DNA of 64,000 nucleotides from Mesocentrotus franciscanus (lineage: Eukaryota; Echinodermata; Echinoidea; Camarodonta; Strongylocentrotidae): positions 25,365,205 to 25,429,204 of the forward strand of contig CP137684.1 of the NCBI GenBank assembly GCA_037976565.1. Reading direction: 5' to 3'. The position numbers and the translations under genes were made by a program. This document shows positions 30,901 through 39,069 of this stretch, in pieces. Under the pieces are notes generated by a model. The model was not told the origin of the DNA, ran no database searches, and was given only the letters and a program-made list of their open reading frames with translations. The first letter of the stretch is position 1, and every line of letters begins with the position of its first letter.

Positions 30901-33562
30901 TATTTTGCTGGTTCAAACAATCAATCTACTGCAGGATAAACAATCCAGAATGAATTATAGCCATGTTTTCTCGACATGTATACGATTCCCATACCAGAGC
31001 TCAAGATTAGCTTTTATTTAAATACTAGTATTAAAGATAAAGACCAATTCTGGTCATGTGATTGCATTGTGAAAGAAACGTTGTGGAATCGATCAGAAAA
31101 GGTTGATCATCTATCATGTAAGTATTGGTGTGTACTGCAAGGTTGTGGAATCATCAAAATGATAAGAAATTTGGCCCAGTCTTGGTAAAGTTACAAGCAC
31201 TGTACACAGAAAGATGTATATGGGACTACGCGACCACGTGCACGATATCTATTTGGTCCCAATAGATACAATAATTTACCAAATATATCAATTAGTAGGC
31301 GGTTTCCCGGTAAAATTTGTATCATCACGTATTAGTCAAAACATATTCTTTCACATGATTAGTAATAAGAGCTTCCATTTCCTGGTCTATACCTTTTAAG
31401 TCAAAGTAATAATATGAGCTTTCTCTGTTTCTTTTATACACATCTGAAAGAAGAAATGCTCCTGTATTTCCAGTATGACTGGAAGTAGTTGCAATCATAG
31501 ATTCCATACCATTTTATTCATGTAGTAGAACATGTTTGGAGACACACTGAAGATTTAAAAACCATTGATCCCATTTCAACCTTGGTGCCAGTTGGTGTAT
31601 ACCCCAATAAGAAAACTAGCACAGGGGGGTGTTTCACAAAGACTAGGATCAACTTTAAGTTGGACTTAAATATGGCAGGCCGTTCATGACACTGTTTGCT
31701 CTCATTATTTACTAGTGGCATGAATGGCCTGCCATAGTTAAGTCCAACTTAAAGTCAATCTTAGTCTTTGTGAAACACCCCCCTGGTCTATCAGGGAGTC
31801 TTCAGGTTAGGGTAATGTATAAAGATGACTTTTACTTTAAGGGCGAGAGGAGGAGGGAGCATTGCATTACATAAGACCTGTTGATCCTAACAGTGAAGAC
31901 CACTCCTAATGATTGATAGCATCTGTTATTGGGTGAATGTCTGAATGGTGTCAAATTCCCCATGAGAACCCATGCTTACCTACCGGTATATGTCTTTAAA
32001 AATTCCCTATAATTTTGTATTCAGGTTTAAAGAGACTGAAAGAAGGTTGTCTAAGCTACATACCTGGTAAGGGATCAGCGATTGCAGATGACCTTGCCAA
32101 TGGCCTTGCCAATGACCTTGCCAATGACCTTGCCAATGACCTTGCTGGTGACCTTGCTGGTGACCTTGCAGATGTAGAGATCCTAGGAGCCTCATCAGGT
32201 ATGGCAGTGCTCTATGCTTTATAATGAAATATGTTTGTTGTCAACTTGTGTTGCCTTAAATGGGTTGTTAAGTCTAGAAGAGGAAAAATAGAGAAATAGA
32301 TCAGTCAAAATTTGAGGAAATGCAATTAAAAATGATGAAGTTATGAATTTTCTGAAGATTCAATTGATCAGACACAAATTGGCAACATTTCTGGTTTTAA
32401 AGTAATGTTTGTTTCTTGGAATTGATTTTGAATCAGGATGAATAATGAATAATGTCTTATAGCAAAAGTTTGAGATATGTGTAATAAACAATCAGAGACA
32501 TGTTTTATTTGCTTCATATAACAAAACTCCTAGATCAATGTTATTTGATTTTAAAAAGGAGTCATTTGAATATAAATAATAATACAATATTTATAAAGCG
32601 CATAATAAACAGTCTGTTTCTCTATGCGCTGTACAAGCATGAATGGCAATTTGAGAAATATAATCACAAAAAGAAATCAAAAAAGAGAATATACAAATCT
32701 TATAACTACTAAAAATGACTTAACATTATAACTAACGTAATTAATAGAAAGATAGCTAACATGGTCAAAACAAATAATGTAAGTAAGGACTAAATACAGT
32801 TTAAGATAATTAATTGAGGCCAAAGAGGTGCGTTTTTAGTACAGATTTGAACGTTGCAGAAGTGGGTGCCTGTCGTATGAAATTGGGAAGATTGTTCCAA
32901 AGGTTTGGTCCAGCAACTGCAAAAGATCTGCCCCCATAGAACTTAGATCTAGATCTACCGGTAGTTTTTGTTTGAAAAATATGAAGTTTATTCACGAGAT
33001 TCACAAAACAAAATGTCAACAATATAAGATGTAAGATTTAAGGTAAGATGTGTTGAGTTATTTTAGAAATGTCCTGTACCATTGTACATTAAGTGGTATA
33101 GTCATTGTAGTCCCATATATACGAATACGTGCTGTTTAGACTGCCGATTTTTTTTACTGTTGTTGCGCATAGACCCACCCAGACTTGTTGATATTTTCTC
33201 ATCCGATAATACTGCGGCCTTTACGCCGCCAAATACGGTACTTTAAATTGTTGGCTAGTACTTAAACCTAATCCATGCTTTTTCATGTAAAGAGTGTAGT
33301 AATCTCAATAAATGAATCACATGTGACTGCATTTGACCAGTCATTTGATTAGGATCTAGGAATGAGTTTGTATAACAAGTTTAATGAAACAATGTTTCTC
33401 TCTACCGTAGGTGAATCGCTTGAATCGCTGGTGAGGTCATTCAAGGTCAGCTTGCAAAACTCTGATTGGCTGAAAGAGAATACATCCGACATGTGGAGAA
33501 CCGAGAATCCAGAGGTGTCTGAGACATGGCTAAAAGAACTTGAAAAGAACCATCCCCAGTAG
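15840..33562 (+). CDS. ACCS: ACCS-like PLP-dependent aminotransferase-fold protein, complete, 13 exons
   Basis: Joining exons 15840-15950, 18665-18724, 19358-19501, 20516-20582, 21173-21270, 22718-22795, 23355-23455, 24475-24616, 26144-26285, 29075-29217, 30433-30586, 32025-32198 and 33411-33562 gives 1566 nt, 521 residues plus TAG, with all phases agreeing. Homology is to animal 1-aminocyclopropane-1-carboxylate synthase-like proteins (class I/II aminotransferases, about 500 aa). Landmarks: ARGENTYHPTKNP near residue 24, LQYSDPRGTPALRKAIADFL, SPMYSGI, NPVNPLG (Asn contacts PLP), LDEIY (Asp pairs with the pyridine N, Tyr with the PLP oxygen), SFSK (Schiff-base Lys at the end of exon 8), PTAGFYIWADF, and HGWFRILF (Arg for substrate carboxylate). 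Oddities: the AEN/SEN motif is SQN, and the Arg eight residues after the catalytic Lys is Lys (FNASKCG). Vertebrate ACCS has not been shown to make ACC, so the substrate is unknown. A low-complexity NDLA repeat and charged tail extend the C-terminus. Confidence 0.9.
16272..17018. mobile_element. CAGGGCTTAAATT MITE carrying a nested, inverted-duplicated insert
   Basis: The outer ends CAGGGCTTAAATT and TTTAAGGCCTG match the intact 190-bp copy at 58983-59172. About 540 bp is inserted at the GGCCTT site (near 16312). It holds GACCCCGTTCTCA.TCACTT and GAACGGGTCTTAGTTAGACC words, and two 95-bp inverted arms at 16608-16703 and 16793-16888. Confidence 0.7.
17019..18664. other. ACCS-like intron 1, distal part
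   Basis: A GCCCAAT/ATTGGGC palindrome region occurs at 17555-17600, and an AAGATGGC (YY1-like) word near 17691. No exon recognised. Confidence 0.4.
18665..18724 (+). CDS. ACCS: ACCS-like exon 2
   Basis: This 60-nt exon has acceptor ATCTTCAG and donor GTATGA. It encodes GLISLALSQNRLCGDLMLEQ, the G(I/L)I..L..(A/S)EN.L..DL motif of the family with Gln where Glu is usual. Confidence 0.9.
18799..18926. repeat. (AAG)n/(AGG)n microsatellite in ACCS-like intron 2
   Basis: About 128 bp of purine triplets, starting 75 bp after the exon 2 donor. The long poly-Leu frame on the other strand is not a gene. Confidence 0.95.
19085..19300 (-). mobile_element. Possible tRNA-derived SINE, reverse strand
   Basis: On the minus strand GGGTTCAAATCCTAG fits a pol III B box, preceded by an anticodon-arm-like CTCAATCCTAGGGTTGAG. 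The A box is degraded. Confidence 0.4.
19358..19501 (+). CDS. ACCS: ACCS-like exon 3
   Basis: This exon of 48 codons has acceptor TTTGGCAG and donor GTACGT. It contains LLQYSDPRGTPALRKAIADF, the conserved loop and helix preceding the cofactor domain. Confidence 0.92.
20516..20582 (+). CDS. ACCS: ACCS-like exon 4
   Basis: This 67-nt exon follows AAATTACAG and ends at GTAAGG, phase 1. It encodes LRVCNGLTALIEVIAFILCD then EG, equivalent to the NG.(T/A)... segment whose backbone contacts PLP phosphate. Confidence 0.9.
20618..20810. mobile_element. Foldback MITE, family 4, copy 2
   Basis: Inverted ends CATAGC.TATTTAGAGAGATAG and CTATCTCTCTCAATACACT. The centre is a GAAATAGTTCCCTCCCA / TGGGAGGGAAGTATTT hairpin. 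It lies in ACCS-like intron 4. Confidence 0.75.
20816..20945. mobile_element. Foldback MITE, family 4, copy 3 (partial)
   Basis: Directly adjoins copy 2 after a repeated GGAGTACCATAGCATAT word and lacks its right end. Confidence 0.6.
21173..21270 (+). CDS. ACCS: ACCS-like exon 5
   Basis: This 98-nt exon follows TTCTTTACAG and ends at GTAAAA. It encodes DTILSPSPMYSGIVKDTGRR then ANVNVHPIHLSSK; relatives have (T/S)PYY.G where this protein has SPMYSG. Confidence 0.9.
21318..21712 (+). mobile_element. TTAA-flanked MITE, family 1, copy C
   Basis: 395 bp, nearly identical to copy A, with TTAA at 21318-21321 and 21709-21712. It begins 48 bp after the ACCS-like exon 5 donor. Confidence 0.8.
21713..22170. 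repeat. Dispersed repeat, family 15
   Basis: The first part (to about 21910) resembles 58690-58925 (AAGCTCTGTGT.A..AGATACA words). The second part resembles the reverse of 44309-44470 (GATTTGAAGCCGATT.GGCTTT, AATGCACTAAAATT). Confidence 0.5.
22286..22640 (-). mobile_element. TTAA-flanked MITE, family 1, copy D (variant subfamily)
   Basis: It starts TTAAAGATAAAG and follows the reverse orientation up to ATGGGACTACACAAAC. It then diverges into the segment shared with 421-560. Confidence 0.6.
22718..22795 (+). CDS. ACCS: ACCS-like exon 6
   Basis: This 26-codon exon lies between ATCTAG and GTCAGT. It encodes PGAEGEEPYKLTVEHLERGY then EEATKQ, matching the 'F.LT(V/ I)E.LE.A' helix of the family. 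Confidence 0.9.
23355..23455 (+). CDS. ACCS: ACCS-like exon 7
   Basis: This 101-nt exon follows CTATCAG and ends at GTAGGT, phase 2. It encodes GKRVKVLSLVNPVNPLGTVY then the QILEYLQFCKR helix. The NPxNPLG motif supplies the Asn that binds the PLP ring. A long purine microsatellite starts about 32 bp after the donor. Confidence 0.93.
23488..23712. repeat. (AAG)n then pure (GGA)n, 225 bp, in ACCS-like intron 7
   Basis: An almost perfect run of GGA triplets for about 190 bp, 32 bp after the donor. The poly-Gly and poly-Leu frames it produces are not genes. Confidence 0.97.
23713..24474. other. ACCS-like intron 7, distal part
   Basis: Contains a GC-richer island at 24010-24200 that looks inserted between copies of a CAAAGGGAGTGTAGCATG-type word (near 23957) and its inverse (near 24222). 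A pyrimidine tract precedes the exon 8 acceptor. Confidence 0.45.
24475..24616 (+). CDS. ACCS: ACCS-like exon 8 (holds PLP lysine)
   Basis: This 142-nt exon has acceptor TCCCTCAG and donor GTAAGA. It encodes HSLHVMLDEIYLCSVYDQ through LNRTHFMWSFSK. DEIY holds the cofactor Asp and Tyr; the final Lys codon (24614-24616) is the Schiff-base lysine by alignment with SK(D/S) in relatives. Confidence 0.93.
24647..25643. mobile_element. Non-autonomous hAT element, copy 1 (997 bp)
   Basis: Ends TAGTGCTGTA and TACAGCACTA are inverted. The target duplication CTTTTAAG is perfect (24639-24646 and 25644-25651). Both ends carry GGTTCGGTTCGG tracts. It starts 31 bp after the ACCS-like exon 8. No transposase frame. 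Confidence 0.9.
25964..26060. mobile_element. Foldback MITE, family 10, copy 1
   Basis: ATATATGGACTGCT and GCAGTCAATATATC ends are inverted. Inner AGGCATGGCAG / CTGCCATGCCT pair. Confidence 0.65.
26144..26285 (+). CDS. ACCS: ACCS-like exon 9
   Basis: This 142-nt exon follows TTTGCAG and ends at GTAAAG, phase 1. It begins DFCFNASKCGVLYSWNEK, where relatives have DFG..G.R.G, so the glycines and the phosphate-binding Arg are changed. It lies between two 1-kb hAT copies. Confidence 0.9.
26321..27308. mobile_element. Non-autonomous hAT element, copy 2 (988 bp)
   Basis: Same orientation and ends as 24647-25643. The target duplication CTTCATTC is perfect (26313-26320 and 27309-27316). It starts 36 bp after the ACCS-like exon 9. 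Confidence 0.9.
27534..27755. mobile_element. Short element with TGTTGTATTGCCCTTTG ends
   Basis: ATGTTGTATTGCCCTTTGG and CAAAGGGCAATACAACAT are inverted. GGTCGGTC occurs inside both ends. Target duplication not clear. Confidence 0.65.
27947..28687. repeat. 37-bp minisatellite, 20 copies
   Basis: The unit includes CTCTCCATCCACCCACTCCA then CAGATCTTAGTTGAGTT. The first 14 or so copies read ATCTTAG and the last six read ATCTCAG; one copy reads TTTGTTG. No spacers, so not CRISPR. Confidence 0.95.
28858..29020. mobile_element. Tc1/mariner-type palindromic MITE, copy 2
   Basis: CAGTCAAACCTG...GGTTTGACTG with TA flanks (28856-28857, 29021-29022). Internal TGGTCTTTGTAGACAGG repeats. Confidence 0.75.
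29075..29217 (+). CDS. ACCS: ACCS-like exon 10
   Basis: This 143-nt exon follows TTCCTTGTAG and ends at GTAATA. It encodes EWLHNVYFKTCHERLREARD through PTAGFYIWADFNK; GAGFFIWVDL is the human counterpart of the latter. A Tc1-type MITE ends 54 bp upstream of the exon. Confidence 0.92.
29241..29380. mobile_element. Foldback MITE, family 10, copy 2
   Basis: GATATATCGACTGCT and GCGGTCAATATATC ends. AGGCCTGGCTGTTTTTATA / AGAAACAGCCAGGCCT inner arms. It starts 24 bp after the ACCS-like exon 10. Confidence 0.65.
29381..30160. other. ACCS-like intron 10, AT-rich
   Basis: Two similar blocks carry TTTAATGTATCTTTTTGTTA / TTTAATGTATCTTTTTATTT followed by AAAGACCCCCAT / AAGGACCCCCAT. The second block, ending in an AATAAATGAATAAATAAAAT tail, looks like a retroelement 3' end. 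No coding similarity. Confidence 0.4.
30161..30319. mobile_element. Foldback MITE with GGGGGGCGTTTCAT ends
   Basis: GGGGGGCGTTTCATCAA and TTTCATGAAACGCCCCCC are inverted; TCAG.GACTAA-type arms inside. Confidence 0.75.
30433..30586 (+). CDS. ACCS: ACCS-like exon 11
   Basis: This 154-nt exon encodes EEKSLCCHLLSCGVMILVSA and EHGWFRILFCNPIPELEE; the Arg in GWFR binds the substrate carboxylate. The polypyrimidine tract is nearly pure C, and the donor is the weak GTTCGT. The frame into exon 12 supports that donor. Confidence 0.88.
31031..31399 (-). mobile_element. TTAA-flanked MITE, family 1, copy E
   Basis: 369 bp in reverse orientation, TTAA at 31031-31034 and 31396-31399, in ACCS-like intron 11. 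Confidence 0.8.
31622..31785. mobile_element. Foldback MITE with CAGGGGGGTGTTTCAC ends
   Basis: Nearly full-length palindrome: AACTTTAAGTTGGACTTAA and TTAAGTCCAACTTAAAGT, and GGCAGGCCGTTCATG / CATGAATGGCCTGCC. Confidence 0.8.
32025..32198 (+). CDS. ACCS: ACCS-like exon 12 with NDLA coding repeat
   Basis: This exon follows GTATTCAG and ends at GTATGG. After GLKRLKEGCLSYIPGKGSAI it encodes seven 4-residue units (DDLA, NGLA, NDLA x3, GDLA x2), followed by DVEILGASS. The repeat is not a family feature and is probably a flexible insertion in the C-terminal tail. Confidence 0.82.
32087..32170 (+). repeat. 12-bp coding minisatellite, 7 units
   Basis: The unit AATGACCTTGCC repeats seven times with small changes inside ACCS-like exon 12. 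The length is a multiple of three, so copy changes keep the frame. Confidence 0.9.
32262..32400. mobile_element. Diverged TTAA family-3 fragment
   Basis: TTAAGTCTAGAAGAGG followed by AATAGAGAAATAGATCAGTC and a TTATGAATTTTCTGAA word resemble the 1006-1630 element. Confidence 0.4.
32565..32995 (-). mobile_element. 5'-truncated CR1/L2-like LINE, C-terminal end
   Basis: The minus strand encodes RSRSKFYGGRSFAVAGPNLW then NNLPNFIRQAPTSATFKSVL and KTHLFGLN. This is the motif after the reverse transcriptase domain in CR1/L2-type LINEs. A 3' UTR with a GCGCTTTATAAATATTGTAT-like tail follows. Confidence 0.8.
33411..33562 (+). CDS. ACCS: ACCS-like terminal exon 13
   Basis: This exon follows CTACCGTAG and is read to TAG at 33560-33562. 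It encodes GESLESLVRSFKVSLQNSDW and a charged end WLKELEKNHPQ. Its frame is fixed by exon 12, but the tail is not recognised in vertebrate ACCS, so this exon is supported mainly by phase, acceptor and codon quality. Confidence 0.75.
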
Positions 33563-33849
33563 ACTAGAGACAATGTCCATGTTGTGAGGCAGTGTTACGT
33601 CAATTATTGTTATCTTGAAGCATAACTCACATCTTCACTCTGTCACACTTTACACCTTTAACTGACCACACAAACACAATCATGGTAATCCAGACTACAA
33701 AACAAGACACAGACAAGCCCACTATGTCACTTTGCGAGAAACTCCCATTATTTTTCATTTCAGATTCTAGATTAATTCACAAACCTTAAACATTAATCAT
33801 TCAATAGAATTTTTGCCACAGTAAACAATGAAGATACAGATATGGATGG
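33563..33849. other. ACCS-like 3' flank
   Basis: Presumed 3' UTR. No clean poly(A) signal is seen before the tandem repeat; AATAAA at about 33915 is inside it. Confidence 0.4.
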
Positions 33850-34473
33850 CTGCTCACCAGTTATTAAACCAATGTACCATCAAACTCAGGACATGTATGA
33901 ATCTTGCACAGCCAATAAACTGATTAGATTTTGGGGTCATGAGGTCAAAGGTCATGGGGCTCCTCATGTATGCAGAAATATACAAAAGTATGCAAAAATA
34001 GCTTGTGATCACATTATCATTAGAACGGATAGACAGATTACCATCAAACTCAGGACCTGCATGTATCATGCAGAGCCAATGAACTGATTAGATTTAGGGG
34101 TCATGAGGTCAAAGGTCATGGGGCCCCTTATGTATGCAAAAATAGCTTGTGATCGCATTATCATTAGAACCGATTGACGGATTACCATCAAACTCAATAC
34201 ATGTATGTATCTTGCAGAGCCAATGAACTGATTAGATTTTGGGGTCATGAGGTCAAAGGTCATGGGGCTCCTTATGTATGCAAAAATATGCAAAAGTATG
34301 CAAAAATAGCTTGTGATCGCATTATCATTAGAACCGATTGACAGATTACCATCAAACTCAGGACCTGCATGTATCTTGCAGAGCCAATGAACTGATTAGA
34401 TTTTGGGGTCATGAGGCCAAAGGTCATGGGGCTCCTTATGTATGCAAAAATATGCAAAAATAGCTTGTGATCG
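33850..34473. repeat. Tandem array, 145-165-bp unit, about 4 copies
   Basis: Units run from ATTATCATTAGAAC through CATCAAACTCAGGAC, GAGCCAATGAACTGATTAGA and GGGGTCATGAGGTCAAAGGT. The array resumes at 35877 after a LINE insertion. Confidence 0.85.
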
Positions 34474-35880
34474 CATTATTTGATTTTGATTTTATTTCTG
34501 CATTTTTCCAAATATAATATAACTGAATAACAAAGAACATATAAATGTAAGGTATAATACAACATATACAAACAATAATTACTTCATGTCAAAATGTTGT
34601 TGTTTTTTTACATATGTACATATAATAACAAAACTTAATATTTCCATAACATATCATAAATTTGAGGTGTTATCCGAACTATCTGTTGAAAAAGTGCAGG
34701 AGACCGCAATCATAAGCGATGCTTGACTAGGATGGCGGCCTCAAAAAAACCAACAAAAAAATCTTTAGGTAAAACTTAAAATGAAAAAGTGTTTAAACAT
34801 TTGTGTATGAGTTTGTGAGTGTGTTGTGTAAGTGTGTATTGTGTGTGTGCGCGTGTGTGTGTGTGTGTGTGCATGTGCGCGCGAGCATGCGTGTTTGTAT
34901 GTGTGTGTAATGTGTGCATGTAGCTCTATGTTGTATGATGGAGTTGAAACAGATGTAGGCTTTTCAATAAATATATCCAAGAATACGAAATAGAAAACAA
35001 AATTTACAAAAATGAGTTGCAATGTGACCAAAATTTGAGATATCAATGATAATTGCCTATTGCATGTTGAAATCAGTTATGTAGATACTACGATATAAGA
35101 GTTTTTTTAAGAGATGCTTTAAAAGACTAGAGAGATGAAGAATGCCTCATTGAATTTGGTAAGGAGTTCCAAACATCTGGTCCATGATGTCTTACTGACT
35201 TTTGGGCTAAAAGTATTTTAGGATTTTCTAAGTGATAATTTGTTGAACAACGGGTGGGATATGTGTGAATGTTTGAGTTTAAACTTTAAATGTTGTGAAA
35301 TAGGGATGGTAGTTGATTATGAGAATATTTATACATAAAAATGCTTGTCTGAAAAATGTGAATATCTTGTATTTTTAATGTTTTTAAACGATGAAATAAG
35401 GTTCCGTGTGTGATATATAATTTGAGTTGGTGATCATGCGAATCGCTCTCTTTTGAAGCAAAAATAAGAAATTAATTCTTGTTAAACCACAATTACCTCA
35501 TACAATATTACAATACAGTCAAACCTGTCTATAGCGACCACCCAAGGGAAACACAAAAAGTGGTCTTTGTAGACGGGTGGTCTTTGTAGACAGGTTCCTT
35601 TAGTACATGTTTCAATGAGAAACCATTTTCAAGGGAAACGAAAATAGTGGTCTCTGTAGCCAGGTGGTCTTTGAAGACAGGTGGTCACTAAAGCAGGTTT
35701 GACTGTATATCACATGTGATAAAATTAGAGAATTGTATAATATAATCATAGATCTTTCAGAAAGAATTTGTAAAAACTTATACAGTATTCCAATATTCCT
35801 CGATACTGATGTATGTATATTACGTATATGCTCATTAAAATTTAGATGAGAGTCAATAGTGACTCCTAAAAATGTTACAT
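34474..35880 (-). mobile_element. CR1-like LINE fragment inside the tandem array
   Basis: The minus strand near 35880-35700 reads NVTFLGVTIDSHLNFNEHIR and SRNIGILYKFLQIL (end of the reverse transcriptase domain). Near 35190-35110 it reads GPDVWNSLPNSMRHSSSL, then a stop and SFKASLKK. Frames are broken. A GT microsatellite lies at 34800-34925. A Tc1-type MITE (35516-35705) is inserted in it. Confidence 0.8.
35516..35705. mobile_element. Tc1/mariner-type palindromic MITE, copy 3
   Basis: CAGTCAAACCTGTCTATAGC...GGTTTGACTG with TA flanks at 35514-35515 and 35706-35707. Duplicated GTGGTCTTTGTAGAC.GG inside. Confidence 0.8.
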
Positions 35881-36060
35881 TATCATTAGAACTGATAGAC
35901 ATATTACCATCAAAGTCAGGACCTGCATGTATCTTGCAGAGCCAATGAATTGAGTAGATTTTAGGGTCATGAGGTCAAAGATCAAAGGGTCATACATGTA
36001 TATGAAAATAGCTTGTAATCACAATATTCTGAGAACCTGTTAATGGATTACAATCAAACT
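35881..36060. repeat. Tandem array, last diverged unit
   Basis: TATCATTAGAACTGATAGAC to GTCATGAGGTCAAAGATC continues the 33850-34473 array. Confidence 0.75.
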
Positions 36061-36279
36061 TGAATTTTAAAAATTGCTTCTGTTTTGAACTTTTGGTTTG
36101 TAAAATGGCTCTATGGCAGAGGCATTAGTTCCATCTAGTTTAATGTAAGCTTGTGTGTTATATATTCAATGTCTGTCTAAAGAAAGGTGTCGTACCAAAG
36201 GGTCGTACAATAACAGAATTTATACCAGCATATAAGAATGGTCCAAAAGAATTGGAGCATGAGAATGAGTCTGTGGCTG

Positions 36280-36480
36280 AGATTCAGCCGTGACCTGTGC
36301 AGGACTAAAATAAACTTGGCTGAATTCCCTACCGTATAGCACTAACGTCCTTAGGCAAGACGTTAATCTACATTTGCCACACTCATCCCAGAGTAATATA
36401 GGTACCTGGTAGGATTCATACCTTGAATGCCCTGAGCGCTGTGGTTACCGGCGCCATAGAGACGTTATATCATGTTATAA
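36280..36480 (+). mobile_element. Probable SINE 3' body
   Basis: GGCAAGACGTTAATCTACAT, CACTCATCCCAG, GGTACCTGGTAGGATTCATA and GAGCGCTGTGGTTA occur in the order of tRNA-derived SINE bodies common in marine deuterostomes. The tRNA head is unclear. Confidence 0.45.
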
Positions 36481-36764
36481 AATGGGCTCAAGAATGTAGC
36501 CAATGAGAAGCGTCAAAATGGATCACGTGTGCGTGCATTAATTTTAACCATATGCGCACTTTGGTGATATCAGTGTGCCAAAGGTGCGCAACAAAAAAGC
36601 ATAATGCACGGCTGCGTGTAAATCAATGGATGTTTACCATGCATTGTGCAGTTTGTTTACGAGGTCACTGCCCTCGCGATCGTTATTTCTTATGAAGGTT
36701 GCAGGTTTACAGTGTTTAATATCGCCTTGCTAAGTAAGATTGTCGACCCATTTTATAAAACAAA

Positions 36765-36940
36765 TAATACACAGGTTTTCGGTCGTGACGTTATGGCGAT
36801 GCAGCGCTATTCGGGTATTCAGAATGGCAAAAAATACACTCAGCTACGCCTCGTGAATTTTATTGCACCGTAGTGAATACCCTCATGCGCTGCATCGACC
36901 ATAACGCACTCACACCTGTGTATTATTTGTATAATGTGAT
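36765..36940. mobile_element. Inverted-repeat element with AATAATACACAGGT ends
   Basis: AAATAATACACAGGTTTTCG plus GTGACGTTATGG.CGATGCAGCGC face GCGCTGCATCGACCATAACG and ACACCTGTGTATTATTTG. Short foldback element. Confidence 0.6.
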
Positions 36941-37818
36941 ATGCACTATACAAGAAGGATATATTACGGAAGGCCAATGTCAAACCTTTAAAACCTTTAA
37001 AACCTTTAAAATCTTACGAATACATTAGAGAGCAAAATCTTATTTTAGCAAACACTGAAATATAGGGGACTACTGAGCCTCAACTTTTCTAATTGTTCCT
37101 TTTCTGTTCTGTCTTTGTTTCGTGTTTGTTTTCTTATGGCACTTTTTAGTACATGTGTGCGTGTCATGGACATGTCATCAATAAAAACCTTAAAAATTAT
37201 AGACTATTATAGAATCTATTCATAATAATGATCATGATAATACTATTAGTTTATGTAGCGCTTGATACATGTAAGATGTCTCTGTTCATACTTCAAGATA
37301 TTGTATATTACCCCTTCTGTATCAGATCCATTATTAACCCTTTGACTCCTGTTACAGGGTGGCTCTTGTATTAAGCCTATAGGAATTAAACAACTCGGCA
37401 GTCAACGGGTTCAATGAGAAAGACAGTACATAAGGAATTCACAACACCACTTAATTAACTCTCAATTAACCCTCAATTATGTTTGTCTTTGACTGTTATG
37501 GCTTGCAAGGCATCAAGCTTCTGCTTATCAGGGTGTCTTGGAGCTCCAGTTACGTTTGAAATAATTTTCTGCTTTTCATATATATTTACTATGCATACAA
37601 TTCAGAATTGAATAGATCAACTGAGTACGGGTAGATGAAGTGATCATGTGTAGGAAATTTCCTCCAATGTGAAAAAATGTGTTTCACCATCTTTTTTATT
37701 GATGCAAAAGCTTTGTAAAATGATAGTAAGTTTGTAAGAGCACTATATATGTGTTATTATTGTAATTGTAATGTCATAGGACCGTATTCTACTAGGTAAT
37801 ACAGTTAAACCCAACCCA
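36941..37818. other. Intergenic, possible LINE 3' end
   Basis: The 37075-37200 stretch ends CATCAATAAAAACCTTAAAA and has the look of a retroelement 3' UTR. The rest is unremarkable. Confidence 0.35.
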
Positions 37819-37977
37819 GAGCCCCGTTGCATAAAACTTACCATTGATGGTAACTTTGCCATCAATGGCAACTACCATGGTAACGGGGCTCAACAGCCAA
37901 TCAAAATCAAGGTTTCCATGGTAGTTACCATTGATGGCAAAGTTACCATCATTGGTAAGTTTTATGCAATGGGGCCC
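37819..37977. mobile_element. Foldback MITE with GCCCCGTTGCATAAAACTTA ends
   Basis: Arms GCATAAAACTTACCATTGAT / ATCATTGGTAAGTTTTATGC and ACCATGGTAAC / GTTTCCATGGT make it an almost full palindrome. Confidence 0.8.
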
Positions 37978-38838
37978 TGCAGGTCTAACATCACCTTTAA
38001 CAAAACAAAACTAAGACCTCAGGCTAACTTCCTTTGTTAAACCTGATTTTGGACAAAAGATTAAATGAGCAATAGGTTTAAATTTTAGTAGAATCCGGGC
38101 CATAAAACTTTGCTCGCTTGCCAATGGGCCATCAGTGATGACGTAATCATATAAAACACGTAATCAATTGTAAATGAATTCAATTAGATTGATGGTCAGA
38201 TATTTATCTATCAATCAGGTGGTGGGTGTGGAGTATATAGCCTCTAGTTTGAAAAACATTCCTCCATTAACTGATTGGTCCATGATGTGGATGAAACTCT
38301 GTAATCAGGAAAGTAATTTCAAGTATAATCTAGCCCTACCTGACCAAATGATTAAGAACCCCTATCCTATATCACATAATTACATGTTCAATCACCAAAA
38401 GAAGTCTTCTTTTTTGTTGTTGTGATGGCCAAGTTTTGATTCCTACATTCGTCTGTCCTTGAAATGAAACAAGACTGCTGCAATGTTTTTTCTTTTAAAC
38501 AATTTTGCAATAAACTTGTCAATCTTTCAAGCTTTTTAGTTGAAATATTATTCATTCATTGTTACTTTTCATGCATTCATCGCTCTGTAGACATGTGTGT
38601 TGTTTTTATAACTGTGTAAAAAAATGTTAACAGAGAATTCAAATTTTATTCATAAATCACATGTACATTCCACCATTTGGTCATTTGTTTCTTTGTTGCA
38701 GTATTGTGGTAGCTATCTGGGCACATAGAAAGAAAGGGGAGGGGGAAAGGAGGCGAATAGAAGATTATATGACCTCCACCTTAACTTTGTTGCCTCGTTC
38801 CCATGCATGCATTTACAGTGGTAGTAGTGATACGTATC

Positions 38839-39069
38839 AGGACAATTACTCCCTGGACAATCGCCCTCCGGCTACCCCCCTGAAAAATCACCCCGTTCAT
38901 TAACGGGAAGTCTTCGATAAAAAGTTGGTTTTATAAAAGCAGATTTTTTTTCCTCGGGGGTAATTGTCCGGGGTGAAATGTCCCGCTGGTAATTGGCTGT
39001 GGGGGGTGGAAATTGTCCCGCTGGTAATTGGCTGTGGGGGATGATGATTGCCTAGGGGGTAATTGTCCT
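38839..39069. mobile_element. Foldback element with AGGACAATTACYCCC ends
   Basis: AGGACAATTACTCCC and GGGGGTAATTGTCCT ends. A direct repeat of TGTCCCGCTGGTAATTGGCT lies inside the right half. Confidence 0.7.

Noticed and set aside
34000..34457. Repeating reverse frames (IRSPMTFDLMTPKSNQFIGSA)
   Set aside because: Translation of the tandem array; the period follows the DNA repeat, not a protein family.
38174..38425. 83-residue open frame downstream of the ACCS-like gene
   Set aside because: No recognisable similarity, no splice partners, ordinary intergenic composition.
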